Shown here in pieces: positions 52,970 to 63,089 of a stretch of 64,000 nt of DNA. The number at the start of each line of letters is the position of its first letter. The stretch's first letter is position 1. Position numbers and translations under genes: made by a program. Source of the DNA: Cryobacterium roopkundense (GTDB lineage: Bacteria; Actinomycetota; Actinomycetes; Actinomycetales; Microbacteriaceae); assembly GCF_014200405.1 (NCBI RefSeq), contig NZ_JACHBQ010000001.1:1736001-1800000 (forward strand), read 5' to 3'. The notes beneath the pieces are model-generated. The model did not search any database and was not told the origin of the DNA. It saw nothing but the letters and a program-made list of their open reading frames with translations.

Positions 52970-53004
52970 ACCGGAAACGTCCGAGAAGCACCGACCGAGG
53001 GACC

Positions 53005-53892
53005 TTACTCGTAGTTGTGCTCTGCAGCCGGGTAGGCGCCGGAGTTGACGTCATCCCGGAAATTGTGTACGGCATCCGTCAGGACCTGCCGCACATTCGC
53101 GTATTGGCGGACAAAACGCGGCACACGCCCGTCCGTCATGCCCGCGAAGTCAGTCCAGACCAGCAACTGACCGTCAACCGAGGGGCCGGCACCGACTCCG
53201 ATCGTGGGAATGTCGAGCGCCGCCGTCACCCGTTTGGCCACCGAACCGGGCACCATCTCGAGCACCACGGCAAAGGCTCCGGCCTCCTGCACCGCCAGGG
53301 CATCGTCGATCAGATTCTGCGCGGCGTCACCTCGTCCCTGGATGATGTGGCCGCCGAGGCCGTGTTCGCTCTGTGGGGTGAAGCCCACGTGGCCCATCAC
53401 CGGGATGCCGGCCGACACAATGCGCTTGATCTGCTTGTGGCTGCGAACGCCGCCCTCAAGTTTCACGGCGTGGGCTTGCGCCTCTTTCATGAAGCGAACC
53501 GCGGTCGCGAGGGCCTGGTCGGCGCCGCTCTCATACGAGCCGAACGGCATATCCGCCACGACGAGGGCACGCGTGACGGCGCGGGCAACCGCGCGCGTCA
53601 GGGGAATTAGCTCATCAATCGTGACCGGCAGGGTCGTTTCATACCCGAAGACGTTGTTCCCAGCCGAGTCGCCCACGAGTAGAAAGTCGATTCCGGCCTG
53701 ATCGAAGATCTGCGCGGTCAGCATGTCGTAGCTGGTCAGGCCCGTGATCGGAATTCCCTGCTTCTTCGCGTTGTGGAAATGCCGGGTTCGAACCCGCTTG
53801 GGCCCGTCCGGGGCATGGCCGTAAGGGTGCTGCTCGGGAGCGGGCTGTGACGAGTCTGGCGTAGCGGGGCCTGGCGCGATCGATTCTGACAT
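53005..53892 (-). CDS. panB: 3-methyl-2-oxobutanoate hydroxymethyltransferase
   Basis: A 295-residue PanB that makes ketopantoate from 2-oxoisovalerate and methylene-tetrahydrofolate, the first step of pantothenate synthesis. Motifs are [56 protein letters not shown] and [16 protein letters not shown], with Mg-binding Asp residues in VGDS and ADMP. panC and panD are not in the window. The N-terminal 28 residues are extra and low-complexity. Confidence 0.95.
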   Translation of the reverse strand: MSESIAPGPATPDSSQPAPEQHPYGHAPDGPKRVRTRHFHNAKKQGIPITGLTSYDMLTAQIFDQAGIDFLLVGDSAGNNVFGYETTLPVTIDELIPLTRAVARAVTRALVVADMPFGSYESGADQALATAVRFMKEAQAHAVKLEGGVRSHKQIKRIVSAGIPVMGHVGFTPQSEHGLGGHIIQGRGDAAQNLIDDALAVQEAGAFAVVLEMVPGSVAKRVTAALDIPTIGVGAGPSVDGQLLVWTDFAGMTDGRVPRFVRQYANVRQVLTDAVHNFRDDVNSGAYPAAEHNYE

Positions 53893-53963
53893 GCCACAAG
53901 TGTAGTCAAACCCGCAATACGCACGCCGAGACAGTACCCTAGAGGTGAACCAGAAGGGGCTGA

Positions 53964-55301
53964 ATGGACAAGCAGCGCGATTTCGTTCTTCGTACCATCG
54001 AGGAGCGAGGAATCAAGTTCGTTCGACTGTGGTTCACCGACGTGGTGGGAACTTTGAAATCCGTCGCCATCGCGCCGGCAGAAGTCGAGGGCGCCTTCAA
54101 TGAAGGCCTCGGGTTTGACGGCTCCGCGATCGAAGGCCTGACCCGTTCGTTTGAGGCAGACGTGCTGGCCCACCCGGACCCGACGACGTTTCAGATCCTT
54201 CCGTGGCGCGGCGAAGTCGACCCGACCGCTCGCATGTTTTGCGACATCACCACGCCGGACGGACAGCCTGCCGTCGCCGACCCCCGCAACGTGCTCAAGC
54301 GCACCCTGGCCAAGGCGGCCGAGCGCGGCTTCACCTTCTACACCCACCCCGAGATTGAGTTCTATCTGCTCAAGTCGTCGAAGTTCGGCAAGAACGGGCC
54401 CGTACCGGTTGATTCGGCCGGGTATTTCGACAACGTTCCCGGCGGAACCGCGCACGATTTTCGTCGCCGTTCGGTGCGCATGCTCGAAGACCTCGGTATC
54501 TCCGTGGAGTTCAGTCACCACGAGGCTGGGCCCGGCCAGAACGAGATTGACCTCCGCTACGCGGATGCGCTGACGACGGCAGACAACATCATGACCTTCC
54601 GCACCGTGGTGAAGGAAGTGGCCATCGAGCAGGGCGTCTACGCAACATTCATGCCCAAGCCCATGTCGGAGCATCCCGGATCCGGCATGCACACCCACAT
54701 GTCGCTTTTCGAGGGCGATGTTAATGCGTTCTTCGAGGCGGGCGCACAATACCAGCTGTCTAAAATCGGTCGGCAGTTCATCGCCGGTCTGCTCAAGCAC
54801 GCTCCGGAAATCACCGCCGTCACCAACCAGTTCGTGAACTCCTACAAGCGACTCTGGGGCGGCGACGAAGCCCCGAGCTTTGTCTGCTGGGGACACAACA
54901 ACAGGTCGGCGCTGATCCGCGTGCCGCTCTACAAACCGAACAAGGGACAAAGCGCACGCGTCGAGTATCGCGCCATTGATTCGGCCGCGAACCCATACCT
55001 GGCCTACTCCCTCATGCTTGCTGCCGGCCTGAAGGGTATCGAAGAGGGCTACGAGCTTCCGGCGGAGGCCGAGGACAACGTGTGGAGTCTGAGTGACACC
55101 GAGCGCCGTGCCCTGGGCTACACGCAGTTGCCCGCCAGCCTCGACCACGCCATCCAATACATGGAAGAATCCGAGCTTGTTGCCGAGACCCTCGGGGAGC
55201 AGGTCTTCAACTATGTTCTGCTCAACAAGCGCCAGGAGTGGCGTGACTATCGCTCCCAGGTGACTCCGTTCGAGCTTCGCAAGAACCTCGAGATGTTGTA
55301 G
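53964..55301 (+). CDS. glnA2: Glutamine synthetase, GlnA2-type
   Basis: A 445-residue type I synthetase of the shorter subfamily. Metal and substrate motifs are GFDGSAIEGLTRSFEADV, FYTHPEIEFYLL, HHEAGPGQNEIDLRYADAL, GSGMHTHMSLFEG and NRSALIRVP. The adenylylation motif DLYELPP of GlnA1 is absent (the equivalent part reads AEDNVWSLSDTE), so it should escape GlnE control. AAGGGGC precedes ATG 53964. glnE follows at about 20 bp. Confidence 0.93.
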   Translation: MDKQRDFVLRTIEERGIKFVRLWFTDVVGTLKSVAIAPAEVEGAFNEGLGFDGSAIEGLTRSFEADVLAHPDPTTFQILPWRGEVDPTARMFCDITTPDGQPAVADPRNVLKRTLAKAAERGFTFYTHPEIEFYLLKSSKFGKNGPVPVDSAGYFDNVPGGTAHDFRRRSVRMLEDLGISVEFSHHEAGPGQNEIDLRYADALTTADNIMTFRTVVKEVAIEQGVYATFMPKPMSEHPGSGMHTHMSLFEGDVNAFFEAGAQYQLSKIGRQFIAGLLKHAPEITAVTNQFVNSYKRLWGGDEAPSFVCWGHNNRSALIRVPLYKPNKGQSARVEYRAIDSAANPYLAYSLMLAAGLKGIEEGYELPAEAEDNVWSLSDTERRALGYTQLPASLDHAIQYMEESELVAETLGEQVFNYVLLNKRQEWRDYRSQVTPFELRKNLEML

Positions 55302-55322
55302 GAGCGAACCGGGAGCTTGGCG

Positions 55323-58300
55323 ATGGCGCGGGAAGTGCTCACTCTGACCGAATTGGCCAGGGTTGGTTTCGTCCATCTCAGCGAGGTGCGTGTGCGCCTC
55401 GCCGAGGTGAGTGAGCTGGGTGGGCCGGAGAGCGCGGAACTTCTGCCGCTCTTGGCGCGGGCCGCAAATCCGGATGCGGCACTCGGTGCCCTCGTCGACA
55501 TGCTGCGCCAGGGAACGCCGGAGATCCACCACTTCCTGGCGAGCCCAGATTCCGCGTTACGTCTGGTGCGGGTGCTGGGAGCGTCAAGCGGATTGGCGGG
55601 TTTCTTTCTGCGGCACCCGGAAGAACTTGATGTCCTCGAGCAGCCGATGGGGTCGTTGCCCACCGTAGAGGAGCTGACCGACGACCTCCTCGACTCCGTC
55701 GGCGCTCGGGACGGGTTCTCCACTCTCGTCGATGACGCCGCCTGGGTAGCCCTTCGAGTGCGCTACCGGCGCCGGCTCGCGGCCGTCGCCGCGTTTGACC
55801 TGGAACAGGCCGACCCCCTGGCGGGAGTGGATGGTATCGCCGGCACGTTGGCCGACCTGGCGACGGCGGCACTCGAGGCGGCCCTCGCCGTTGCCCGCAG
55901 CATGACGAGCGGCACAGTAGCCGCACGGGGCGTGTTCCCACGCGAGCAGGTGGGGGCAACCCGGCTGGCCGTCATCGGCATGGGCAAGGCCGGGGCAAGC
56001 GAACTCAACTACGTCAGCGATGTCGACGTCATCTTCGTGGCCGACGGTAACCCGGAGGCCGGCCTGGATACGACCCGCGCCGTGGAAATCGCCATCAGAC
56101 TGGCGATCCTCATGATGCGAGGCATGAATGAGGCATCCGTCGAGCCCGAACTCTGGGAGGTCGACCCGAACCTCCGTCCGGAAGGCAAAAGTGGTGCCCT
56201 GGTGCGTTCCATCGAGTCCCACATCGCCTATTACGATCGCTGGGCAAAGAGCTGGGAGTTCCAGGCCCTCCTGAAGGCGCGCACCCTCGCCGGTGATCGC
56301 GAACTGGGCGCCCGCTACGTGGAGGCCGTTGCCCCCAAGGTGTGGAGCAGCGCCGGCCGCGAGAATTTCGTCGAATCCGTGCAGCGGATGCGCGAGAGGG
56401 TCACTGACAACATCCCGGACGATGAAGTCGACTTCCAGCTCAAGTTGGGTCCAGGCGGACTGCGGGACATCGAATTCACCGTGCAGCTGCTGCAGCTCGT
56501 TCACGGTCAGTCCGACCCCGCTGTGCGGCAGAGGGGCACTCTTCCCGCCCTCACGGCTCTGGCCCAGGCTGGCTACGTCGGTCGAGCAGAGGCCGCCGAA
56601 TTCGCCCAGGACTACCGAATGTTGCGCCTGATGGAACATCGCCTGCAGTTGGAGAAGCTGCGCAGGACGCATCTTGTGCCCCGGGACGAGGCCAACCTGC
56701 GTGTTCTCGCGCGCGCCACCGGGCTCGCAACAAGTGCGAGCGCCCTGTCCTCGCGCTGGGCGGAGACGAAGCAGCGTGTCCGGGGACTGCACGAGCGTCT
56801 CTTTTACCGTCCCCTGCTCAGCGCCGTGGCGGCGCTGCCGGCCGAGGGCCTCAACCTCACGAGCGCGCAGGCGGAGGCACGACTTGCCGCCATTGGCTTT
56901 ATCAATACCCCGGGCGCGCTCGGTCATATCGCGGCGCTCTCCGGTGGGGTGTCCCGTCGGGCCACGATCCAAAGGCATCTCTTACCCGTGATGCTCCAGT
57001 GGTTCTCGCAGGGCGCCGATCCCGATTACGGTCTGTTGGCCTTTCGTCGTCTGAGCGACAATCTCGGCTCGACGTACTGGTTCCTCCGGATGCTGCGGGA
57101 TTCTTCCGGCGCGGCCGAGCGTCTGACTCGAGTTTTGTCCGGGTCGCGCTACGTGGGGGAGCTGCTGGAGAAGATTCCTGAGGCGGTGGCCTGGCTGGAG
57201 AATGAGGAGGACCTGCGCCCCCGGCCACTGTCGGCCCTGCTGGATGAGACACGGGCAGTACTCGCCCGGCACGAGAGTGCGGATGCTGCGGCGTCCATCC
57301 TCCGCACGGCGCGTCGTCGGGAGATGCTGAGGCTCGCCTTCGGGTCGATCCTGGGCAGGATCTCCATTGATGAGTTGGCCGTCGGTCTCACCGATGTCAC
57401 CTCCAACTTCATTCGCGGGGTGATCGCTGCGATACGCGGCCGCGAGCTGAACGAGCCGGGGGTCGCGCGGCCGCTGGCTCCGCAGACTCCCGACGGCATC
57501 GAGTTCGCGGTGATCGCCATGGGCAGGTTCGGAGGATCCGAACTCGGCTTCGGTTCCGATGCCGACGTCATGTACGTCTTCCGCAGCGGACTACTCGAGG
57601 GGGCAGCCGCCCACGAAAGGGCAAGTTTCATCGTTCGAGAGCTCAAGCGTCTGACCGATGACGACCGCCTGCCGCTCGACCTCGACATCGGTCTGCGCCC
57701 GGAGGGGAGCAACGGGGCCATTGTGCGGTCCCTCGACTCCTACGCGGCCTACTATGCACGCTGGTCGCTCACGTGGGAGGCACAGGCCCTGCTGCGCGGG
57801 CGCGGTGTCGCCGGTGACGTCGGCCTGCAGCGGGACTTCGAGCGGCTCGCCGACGAGGTGCGGTACCCGACCGCCATCGCCGACAGCGAAGTACGCGAGG
57901 TGAAACGCATCAAGGCGCGCGTTGAAAAGGAACGGCTGCCACAGGGGGCCGACCCGAACCGGCACCTCAAACTCGGGCGTGGGTCCCTGAGTGATGTCGA
58001 ATGGTTCGTACAGCTCATGCAGCTACAGCACGCCGCGGCAGTACCGGCATTGCGCACGACATCCACGTTGGTGACCCTCTCCGCTGCTACGGATGAGGGG
58101 CTCATCGGCGCCGAGGACGCGGCTACCCTGCGCGCGGCCTGGCTTTTCGCCTCCCGCGCGCGTTCCGCAATCACCCTATGGACAAATAAGACCTCCGACG
58201 TGCTTCCCGGCGACAGGGCTCAGCTCGAGGGAATTGCTCGCGTGCTCGAGTACCCGCCCGGCTCGGCGACGCAACTCGAGGACGACTACCTGTCGGTGAC

Positions 58301-58373
58301 CCGACGTGCCCGTGCCGTGTTCGAGCGTCTCTTCTATGGACCTATCGAGCGCCCAGGGCCCAACGTCGCCTGA
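55323..58373 (+). CDS. glnE: Glutamine synthetase adenylyltransferase
   Basis: ATG 55323 is preferred over TTG 55317 for its spacing from GGAGC. The 1016-residue enzyme has two nucleotidyltransferase halves: VIGMGKAGASELNYVSDVDV (about residue 220) and VIAMGRFGGSELGFGSDADV (about 735), with helical domains after each. It adds and removes AMP on the Tyr of GlnA1 according to nitrogen status. Placement between glnA2 and convergent glnA1 is the common actinobacterial order. Confidence 0.95.
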   Translation: MAREVLTLTELARVGFVHLSEVRVRLAEVSELGGPESAELLPLLARAANPDAALGALVDMLRQGTPEIHHFLASPDSALRLVRVLGASSGLAGFFLRHPEELDVLEQPMGSLPTVEELTDDLLDSVGARDGFSTLVDDAAWVALRVRYRRRLAAVAAFDLEQADPLAGVDGIAGTLADLATAALEAALAVARSMTSGTVAARGVFPREQVGATRLAVIGMGKAGASELNYVSDVDVIFVADGNPEAGLDTTRAVEIAIRLAILMMRGMNEASVEPELWEVDPNLRPEGKSGALVRSIESHIAYYDRWAKSWEFQALLKARTLAGDRELGARYVEAVAPKVWSSAGRENFVESVQRMRERVTDNIPDDEVDFQLKLGPGGLRDIEFTVQLLQLVHGQSDPAVRQRGTLPALTALAQAGYVGRAEAAEFAQDYRMLRLMEHRLQLEKLRRTHLVPRDEANLRVLARATGLATSASALSSRWAETKQRVRGLHERLFYRPLLSAVAALPAEGLNLTSAQAEARLAAIGFINTPGALGHIAALSGGVSRRATIQRHLLPVMLQWFSQGADPDYGLLAFRRLSDNLGSTYWFLRMLRDSSGAAERLTRVLSGSRYVGELLEKIPEAVAWLENEEDLRPRPLSALLDETRAVLARHESADAAASILRTARRREMLRLAFGSILGRISIDELAVGLTDVTSNFIRGVIAAIRGRELNEPGVARPLAPQTPDGIEFAVIAMGRFGGSELGFGSDADVMYVFRSGLLEGAAAHERASFIVRELKRLTDDDRLPLDLDIGLRPEGSNGAIVRSLDSYAAYYARWSLTWEAQALLRGRGVAGDVGLQRDFERLADEVRYPTAIADSEVREVKRIKARVEKERLPQGADPNRHLKLGRGSLSDVEWFVQLMQLQHAAAVPALRTTSTLVTLSAATDEGLIGAEDAATLRAAWLFASRARSAITLWTNKTSDVLPGDRAQLEGIARVLEYPPGSATQLEDDYLSVTRRARAVFERLFYGPIERPGPNVA

Positions 58374-58393
58374 TCGGCTCGCGCACGGACGAG

Positions 58394-58425
58394 AGAAGGA
58401 CCGCGTCCGGGGACGCGGTCCTTCT
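58394..58425. terminator. Bidirectional terminator, glnE/glnA1
   Basis: AGAAGGACCGCGTCC (58394-58408) and GGACGCGGTCCTTCT (58411-58425) are exact complements with a minimal loop, followed by T-rich sequence on the plus side. It lies between the convergent stops at 58373 and 58442. Confidence 0.85.
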
Positions 58426-58441
58426 TGGTTCTCGGAACTAC

Positions 58442-59866
58442 TTACACCCCGTAATAGAGCTCGAACTCGAAGGGGTGGGGACGCTGCGCGAGCGGCTTGA
58501 TCTCGTTCTCGCGCTTGTACTCGATCCAGGTCTCGATGAGCTCCGGGGTGAACACGTTGCCTGCGAGCAGGAAGTCGTGGTCGGCCTCGAGCGCCTGCAA
58601 CGCCTCTTCGAGAGAGGCGGGAACCTGCGGGATGTTCTTGGCTTCCTCGGGCGGCAGCTCATAGAGGTCCTTGTCGACGGGCTCGTGGGGCTCGATCCGG
58701 TTCTTGATGCCGTCGAGGCCGGCCATCAGCTGCGCAGCGAAGGCGAGGTACGGGTTGCCGGATGCGTCGGGCGCGCGGAACTCGAGACGCTTAGCCTTCG
58801 GGTTCGTACCCGTGATCGGGATGCGAATGGACGCGGAACGGTTTCCTGCGGAGTAGACCAAGTTAACCGGTGCCTCGAAGCCCGGAACGAGGCGGTGGTA
58901 GGAGTTCACCGTGGGGTTTGTGAAGGCGAGCACTGCGGGGGCGTGCTTGAGCAGGCCTCCGATGTACCAGCGCGCGACATCCGAAAGCCCGCCGTAGCCG
59001 GCCTCGTCGTAGAACAACGGCTTGCCCTCGGCCCACAGGGACTGGTGGGTGTGCATGCCGGAGCCGTTGTCGCCGAAGAGCGGTTTGGGCATGAAGGTGG
59101 CCGTCTTGCCCCAGTCGTGTGCCGTGTTCTTGACGATGTACTTGAACTTGAGCAGGTCGTCCGCGGCATGGACCATCGTGTCGAACTTGTAGTTGATCTC
59201 GCCCTGTCCTCCGGTACCCACCTCGTGGTGGCTGCGCTCGAGGATGAGGCCGGCGTCGATCAGCTTGAGGCAGATGTCGTCACGCATGTCGACGTGCTGG
59301 TCGACGGGGCTGACCGGGAAGTAGCCGCCCTTGAAGGGCGTCTTGTTGGCAAGGTTTCCCCCTTCTTCCTTCTTGCCGGAATTCCAGGCGCCTTCGCTGG
59401 AGTCAACCGAGTAGAAGCTCGTGTGCTGGTTCACTTCGTAGCGAACGTCGTCGAAGATATAGAACTCCGCTTCGGAGCCGAAGAAGGCGGTGTCTCCGAT
59501 TCCGGTGGAGGCGAGGTACTTCTCGGCCTTCTTTGCTACCTGGCGTGGATCCTTCGAATAGATTTCGCCGTTGCGGGGGTTGTAGATGTCGAACAGCATG
59601 ATGAGGGTGCGCTCGGCGCGGAAGGCGTCGATATAGGCGGTGGACACATCGGGGATGAGCTGCATGTCTGATTCGTGGATCGACGCGAATCCGCGGATCG
59701 ACGAACCATCAAACATCTGGCCGACTGTGAAGAACTCTTCATCAACGGTCGAAGCCGGGATGTTGAAGTGCTGCTGCACACCAGGGAGGTCTGTGAAACG
59801 GATGTCAAGAAACTTGACGTCAGTCTCTTTGATGAACTTGAGCACTTCTGACGAATCGCGGAACAT
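58442..59866 (-). CDS. glnA: Glutamine synthetase, GlnA1-type
   Basis: A 474-residue type I-beta synthetase, the main enzyme joining ammonia to glutamate. Motifs are [64 protein letters not shown] and [10 protein letters not shown]. The adenylylation Tyr lies in [12 protein letters not shown], so GlnE encoded next to it should regulate it. Start ATG 59866; a 144-bp region upstream, shared with the divergent RDD gene, should hold the promoter. Confidence 0.95.
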   Translation of the reverse strand: MFRDSSEVLKFIKETDVKFLDIRFTDLPGVQQHFNIPASTVDEEFFTVGQMFDGSSIRGFASIHESDMQLIPDVSTAYIDAFRAERTLIMLFDIYNPRNGEIYSKDPRQVAKKAEKYLASTGIGDTAFFGSEAEFYIFDDVRYEVNQHTSFYSVDSSEGAWNSGKKEEGGNLANKTPFKGGYFPVSPVDQHVDMRDDICLKLIDAGLILERSHHEVGTGGQGEINYKFDTMVHAADDLLKFKYIVKNTAHDWGKTATFMPKPLFGDNGSGMHTHQSLWAEGKPLFYDEAGYGGLSDVARWYIGGLLKHAPAVLAFTNPTVNSYHRLVPGFEAPVNLVYSAGNRSASIRIPITGTNPKAKRLEFRAPDASGNPYLAFAAQLMAGLDGIKNRIEPHEPVDKDLYELPPEEAKNIPQVPASLEEALQALEADHDFLLAGNVFTPELIETWIEYKRENEIKPLAQRPHPFEFELYYGV

Positions 59867-60010
59867 GCGGGTTTACTCCAAACGACGTGGGCGTGGATCT
59901 CGCAGTGTTGCACACTGCGGCTCCCTTGAGATTAGTGTGGCGGCATTACCCGACCGTGACGCTTATGTTTCACACATGTTACAGGCGGGGTCACTCGATA
60001 GACTCATCGA

Positions 60011-60439
60011 GTGCCCGACTCAGCCTCCAGATCCAGCCCCTCCGGACCACCCGCGCCGAGCGAATGGCCCGGTGAGCGCCTGGGTCTGCCGCGTTCGGGA
60101 CCCGGCTCCGTGGCCAGGCCCGGACGAAGAATCGCCGGGGTTGCTATCGACTGGGCTCTCGCCGTCGTGGTCTCCGTCTTTTTCTTTCAGTACAACGCCT
60201 TGGCAACGACGGTGATCTTCGTGGTGCTGCAGCTCGTGTTCATCCCTACCCTGGGCGGGAGCATCGGGCACCGGTTCGTTGGCCTCCGGGTCGTCCCGCT
60301 CTTCGGCGGCTGGATCGGCCCCTGGCGCGGCATCGTACGGTCGGTGTTGTTGGGTGTCGTGCTTCCCGCCCTGGTCTGGGATTCGGACCAGCGCGGCTTC
60401 CACGACAAGTTCGCCGGTACCGTGCTCATCCGATCCTGA
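60011..60439 (+). CDS. RDD family membrane protein
   Basis: A 142-residue protein with a Pro/Ser-rich cytoplasmic start and an RDD domain: RRIAGVAIDWALAVVVSVFF (the R and D of the name), a helix TVIFVVLQLVFIPTLGG, GHRFVGLRVV, and a closing DSDQRGFHDKFAGTVLI. GTG start at 60011. The function of single RDD proteins is mostly unknown. Neighbourhood between glnA and the DUF4191 gene is a conserved actinobacterial order. Confidence 0.85.
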   Translation: MPDSASRSSPSGPPAPSEWPGERLGLPRSGPGSVARPGRRIAGVAIDWALAVVVSVFFFQYNALATTVIFVVLQLVFIPTLGGSIGHRFVGLRVVPLFGGWIGPWRGIVRSVLLGVVLPALVWDSDQRGFHDKFAGTVLIRS

Positions 60440-60460
60440 CCGCTTCACATCATCCGGATA

Positions 60461-60500
60461 CACAAAACGGGCACCCGCTGTGCGGGTGCCCGTTTTTGTG
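60461..60500. terminator. Bidirectional terminator, RDD/DUF4191
   Basis: CACAAAACGGGCACCCGC (60461-60478) and GCGGGTGCCCG followed by TTTTTGTG (60482-60500) form a long hairpin with a 3-nt loop and a T-run. It lies between convergent genes ending at 60439 and 60509. Confidence 0.92.
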
Positions 60501-60508
60501 ATCTGTGC

Positions 60509-61216
60509 TTAGCCGCGCTGCGGCCGAGCCTTCATGGGATCGACGCCTTTGGGGATGGGCAATTTAGTCGTCATGGAGGACAGACGGTTGTTGACGGCCA
60601 AAACCTCGGCCTTGGTGAGAGTGGGCTTGATGCGGGTCAGACGACGCGCCAGCTTGTGCAGGGGCACCGCGTCGGTGTCCGGTCCAACGGAAATGACCGT
60701 GACGGTGACGTTTCCGCCGACCTTCGCGACACGTCGTCGTTCGTCATCGACCATGCGTGCCGTCCGGGTCTTGGGACCCTCGCTGATGAGCACGACGCCG
60801 CCACGCCCCACGGCACGGTACACCGCGTCCTGGGTCTTGCCATTCACGGCCACCGGCATTTCACTCCCTACCCAGCCGCGCTTGAGCGAGCTGCGCAGCA
60901 CGGCCCCGACGGCACCCGGCTGTCCTTCGATCTGGGAATAGGCGGCTTTCTCGGCCCGTCGACCCAGCACGATGAGCATGACGAGGATTCCCGCCAGCAC
61001 CCCGGACACGGCCCACAAGATGATTGTGAGCACACTTCCCGGAGAGAGGAGCAGCCCGAGGGCCACACTGATGAGAACCGGGACCAGAAAACCGAGAATC
61101 AGGATCCAGACGATGTTGGAGTCGTAACGCCTCGTCATCTGGAAGACCTGCCACATTTGCTTCATGCGACCGGGCTTCTTCGGTTTTTTGGGGGACTTGT
61201 CCTTGCTGCGTGCCAT
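60509..61216 (-). CDS. DUF4191 family membrane protein
   Basis: A 235-residue protein: a very basic start (MARSKDKSPKKPKKPGRMKQ), two membrane helices (about 36-58 and 64-85) and a cytoplasmic domain with YSQIEGQPGAVGAVLRSSLK and AVYRAVGRGGVVLISEGP. This is the DUF4191 plan, conserved beside lipA/lipB in actinobacteria. Function unknown. ATG 61216, 47 bp after the lipA stop. Confidence 0.88.
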   Translation of the reverse strand: MARSKDKSPKKPKKPGRMKQMWQVFQMTRRYDSNIVWILILGFLVPVLISVALGLLLSPGSVLTIILWAVSGVLAGILVMLIVLGRRAEKAAYSQIEGQPGAVGAVLRSSLKRGWVGSEMPVAVNGKTQDAVYRAVGRGGVVLISEGPKTRTARMVDDERRRVAKVGGNVTVTVISVGPDTDAVPLHKLARRLTRIKPTLTKAEVLAVNNRLSSMTTKLPIPKGVDPMKARPQRG

Positions 61217-61263
61217 GAACCTAAGACTACCCAGTCGCCTGAATGCTTCGTGACCGAATTTGG

Positions 61264-62253
61264 TTACGAAACCGCCTGCGCGAACCCGAGCGAGGCATCC
61301 GCGAGGCTACGCAATTCTTCGGGCACCTCTCGGCCCGTCGCCTGCATCGATTGAGCCCACAGTCGCCCCGCCCGGTAGGACGAACGCACGAGCGGTCCGG
61401 ACAGCACCCCGATGAAGCCGATGGCCTCTGCCTCTTCCTTGAGTTCGACGAACTCCTCCGGACGAACCCAGCGTGCGACGGGCAGGTGACGTGCGCTCGG
61501 CCGCAGGTACTGCGTGATTGTGATGATGTCGGTTCCGGCGTCGTGGAGATCCTGCAGGGCCTGGCTCACTTCGGCGCGATCCTCGCCCATACCCAGAATC
61601 AGGTTGGACTTCGTGATCATGCCTGCGGTCCGGCCCTGGGTGAGAACGTCAAGGGAACGGTCGTAGCGAAATGCCGGACGAATGCGCTTGAAAATGCGGG
61701 GGACAGTTTCAACGTTGTGCGCGAAGACCTCCGGCTGGGCACCGAATACCTGGGCGAGATGGTCCGGATTTCCCGAGAAGTCGGGAACCAGAATTTCGAC
61801 ACCCGTTCCGGGGCTTTGCTGGTGGATCTGGCGAATGGTCTCTGCGTACAGCCACGCCCCCTCGTCGGGGAGATCATCCCTGGCCACGCCCGTCACCGTG
61901 GCGTAACGGAGGTTCATGGACACGACGGACTCACCGACACGACGCGGCTCGTCGGTGTCGTAGTCCGCGGGCTTACCGGTGTCGATCTGGCAGAAATCAC
62001 AGCGTCGGGTGCACTGCGAGCCTCCGATCAGGAACGTTGCTTCACGGTCCTCCCAGCATTCGAAGATGTTCGGGCAGCCGGCTTCCTGGCAGACCGTGTG
62101 CAGCCCTTCGCTCTTGACGAGGTTCTGGAGTTTTCGGTACTCAGGGCCCATTTTGGCCACTGTCTTGATCCACTCGGGCTTGCGCTCGATGGGGGTTTCG
62201 GCGTTTCGAATCTCGAGCCGCAGGAGCTTGCGGCCTTCGGGGACGGCGCTCAT
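61264..62253 (-). CDS. lipA: Lipoyl synthase
   Basis: Start ATG 62253 gives 329 residues; it overlaps the lipB stop by 4 bp. This radical SAM enzyme inserts two sulfurs into octanoyl chains. The auxiliary cluster Cys are 55, 60 and 66 ([13 protein letters not shown]) and the SAM cluster Cys 81, 85 and 88 ([11 protein letters not shown]). The RSSYRAG near the C-terminus supplies the conserved Ser. It works after LipB on the E2 proteins of pyruvate and 2-oxoglutarate dehydrogenases; aceE is in this window. Confidence 0.96.
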   Translation of the reverse strand: MSAVPEGRKLLRLEIRNAETPIERKPEWIKTVAKMGPEYRKLQNLVKSEGLHTVCQEAGCPNIFECWEDREATFLIGGSQCTRRCDFCQIDTGKPADYDTDEPRRVGESVVSMNLRYATVTGVARDDLPDEGAWLYAETIRQIHQQSPGTGVEILVPDFSGNPDHLAQVFGAQPEVFAHNVETVPRIFKRIRPAFRYDRSLDVLTQGRTAGMITKSNLILGMGEDRAEVSQALQDLHDAGTDIITITQYLRPSARHLPVARWVRPEEFVELKEEAEAIGFIGVLSGPLVRSSYRAGRLWAQSMQATGREVPEELRSLADASLGFAQAVS

Positions 62254-62930
62254 GCTGACACCTTCGCTGTTGTGGAGGGAACGGAATTGGGAAGCCCCGA
62301 AAATTGCAGGCCGGATTGGAGGAAGTGTGCGGTCACGGATGCGATGACGTCGATCGGTTCGACGGTTCGCCCGAGCGCCCGCGACATTGTCGTGACCCCG
62401 GCGTCCCTGATGCCGCACGCGATGATGCGTGTGTAGGGTTCCAGGGAATTGCTGCAATTGAGAGCGAACCCATGCATCGTGACACCATTGGCGACACGGA
62501 TGCCGATGGCGGCGATCTTCTCCTCGTTCCCGGCCCGCCCGACCCACACCCCGGAGCGCCCGGGCACGCGCACGCCGGCGATCTCGAAATCAGCCAGAAC
62601 ACCGATCAGGATCTCTTCAAGCTGACGCACATAGCCGACGACGTCGATCGGCTCGGCGAGTCGAAGGATGGGATACCCGACAAGCTGACCGGGACCGTGC
62701 CAGGTGATTTTGCCCCCACGGTCCACGTCAATCACTGGAGTGTCATCCAGCGGACGTTCCTCGGGCAGGGTTCGTTTGCCCGCCGTATACACAGCGGGGT
62801 GCTCGAGGAGCAGAACGGTGTCCGCTTTCTCCCCTAAGACGACGGATTGGTGGACTGCGCGTTGGAGCTCAAGGCCCTCAACATACGGCACGGAGTTGGC
62901 GCTTAGCCCCGCGACGACAAAGTCGAGCAT
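62250..62930 (-). CDS. lipB: Octanoyl-ACP:protein octanoyltransferase
   Basis: A 226-residue enzyme that moves octanoyl from ACP to lipoyl domains. The catalytic Cys172 is in [13 protein letters not shown] and Lys138 in [11 protein letters not shown]; the [10 protein letters not shown] and [13 protein letters not shown] motifs are typical. It overlaps lipA by 4 bp, a translationally coupled pair. Start ATG 62930. Confidence 0.95.
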   Translation of the reverse strand: MLDFVVAGLSANSVPYVEGLELQRAVHQSVVLGEKADTVLLLEHPAVYTAGKRTLPEERPLDDTPVIDVDRGGKITWHGPGQLVGYPILRLAEPIDVVGYVRQLEEILIGVLADFEIAGVRVPGRSGVWVGRAGNEEKIAAIGIRVANGVTMHGFALNCSNSLEPYTRIIACGIRDAGVTTMSRALGRTVEPIDVIASVTAHFLQSGLQFSGLPNSVPSTTAKVSA

Positions 62931-63089
62931 GGGGGAAGTCTACGCCGTGAAGCCCCCGCGTCTCGCGGGGCACACTCCACCACCGGCTGCTTCGGGGTAC
63001 GCAAGTGCACAGACGCACCTCAACACCCAAGCCTGGGCCAGGAATGCGCCACTCTGGTGTCAGTCGCCACCCAGCCCAGGAGGAAGCCC

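Noticed and set aside
53736..55532. A 598-residue minus-strand frame
   Set aside because: It is antisense to glnA2 and panB's start; high GC third positions keep the opposite strand open. The glutamine synthetase motifs settle the coding strand.
61217..61263. Regulatory site between lipA and DUF4191
   Set aside because: The 47-bp gap shows no hairpin or repeat.
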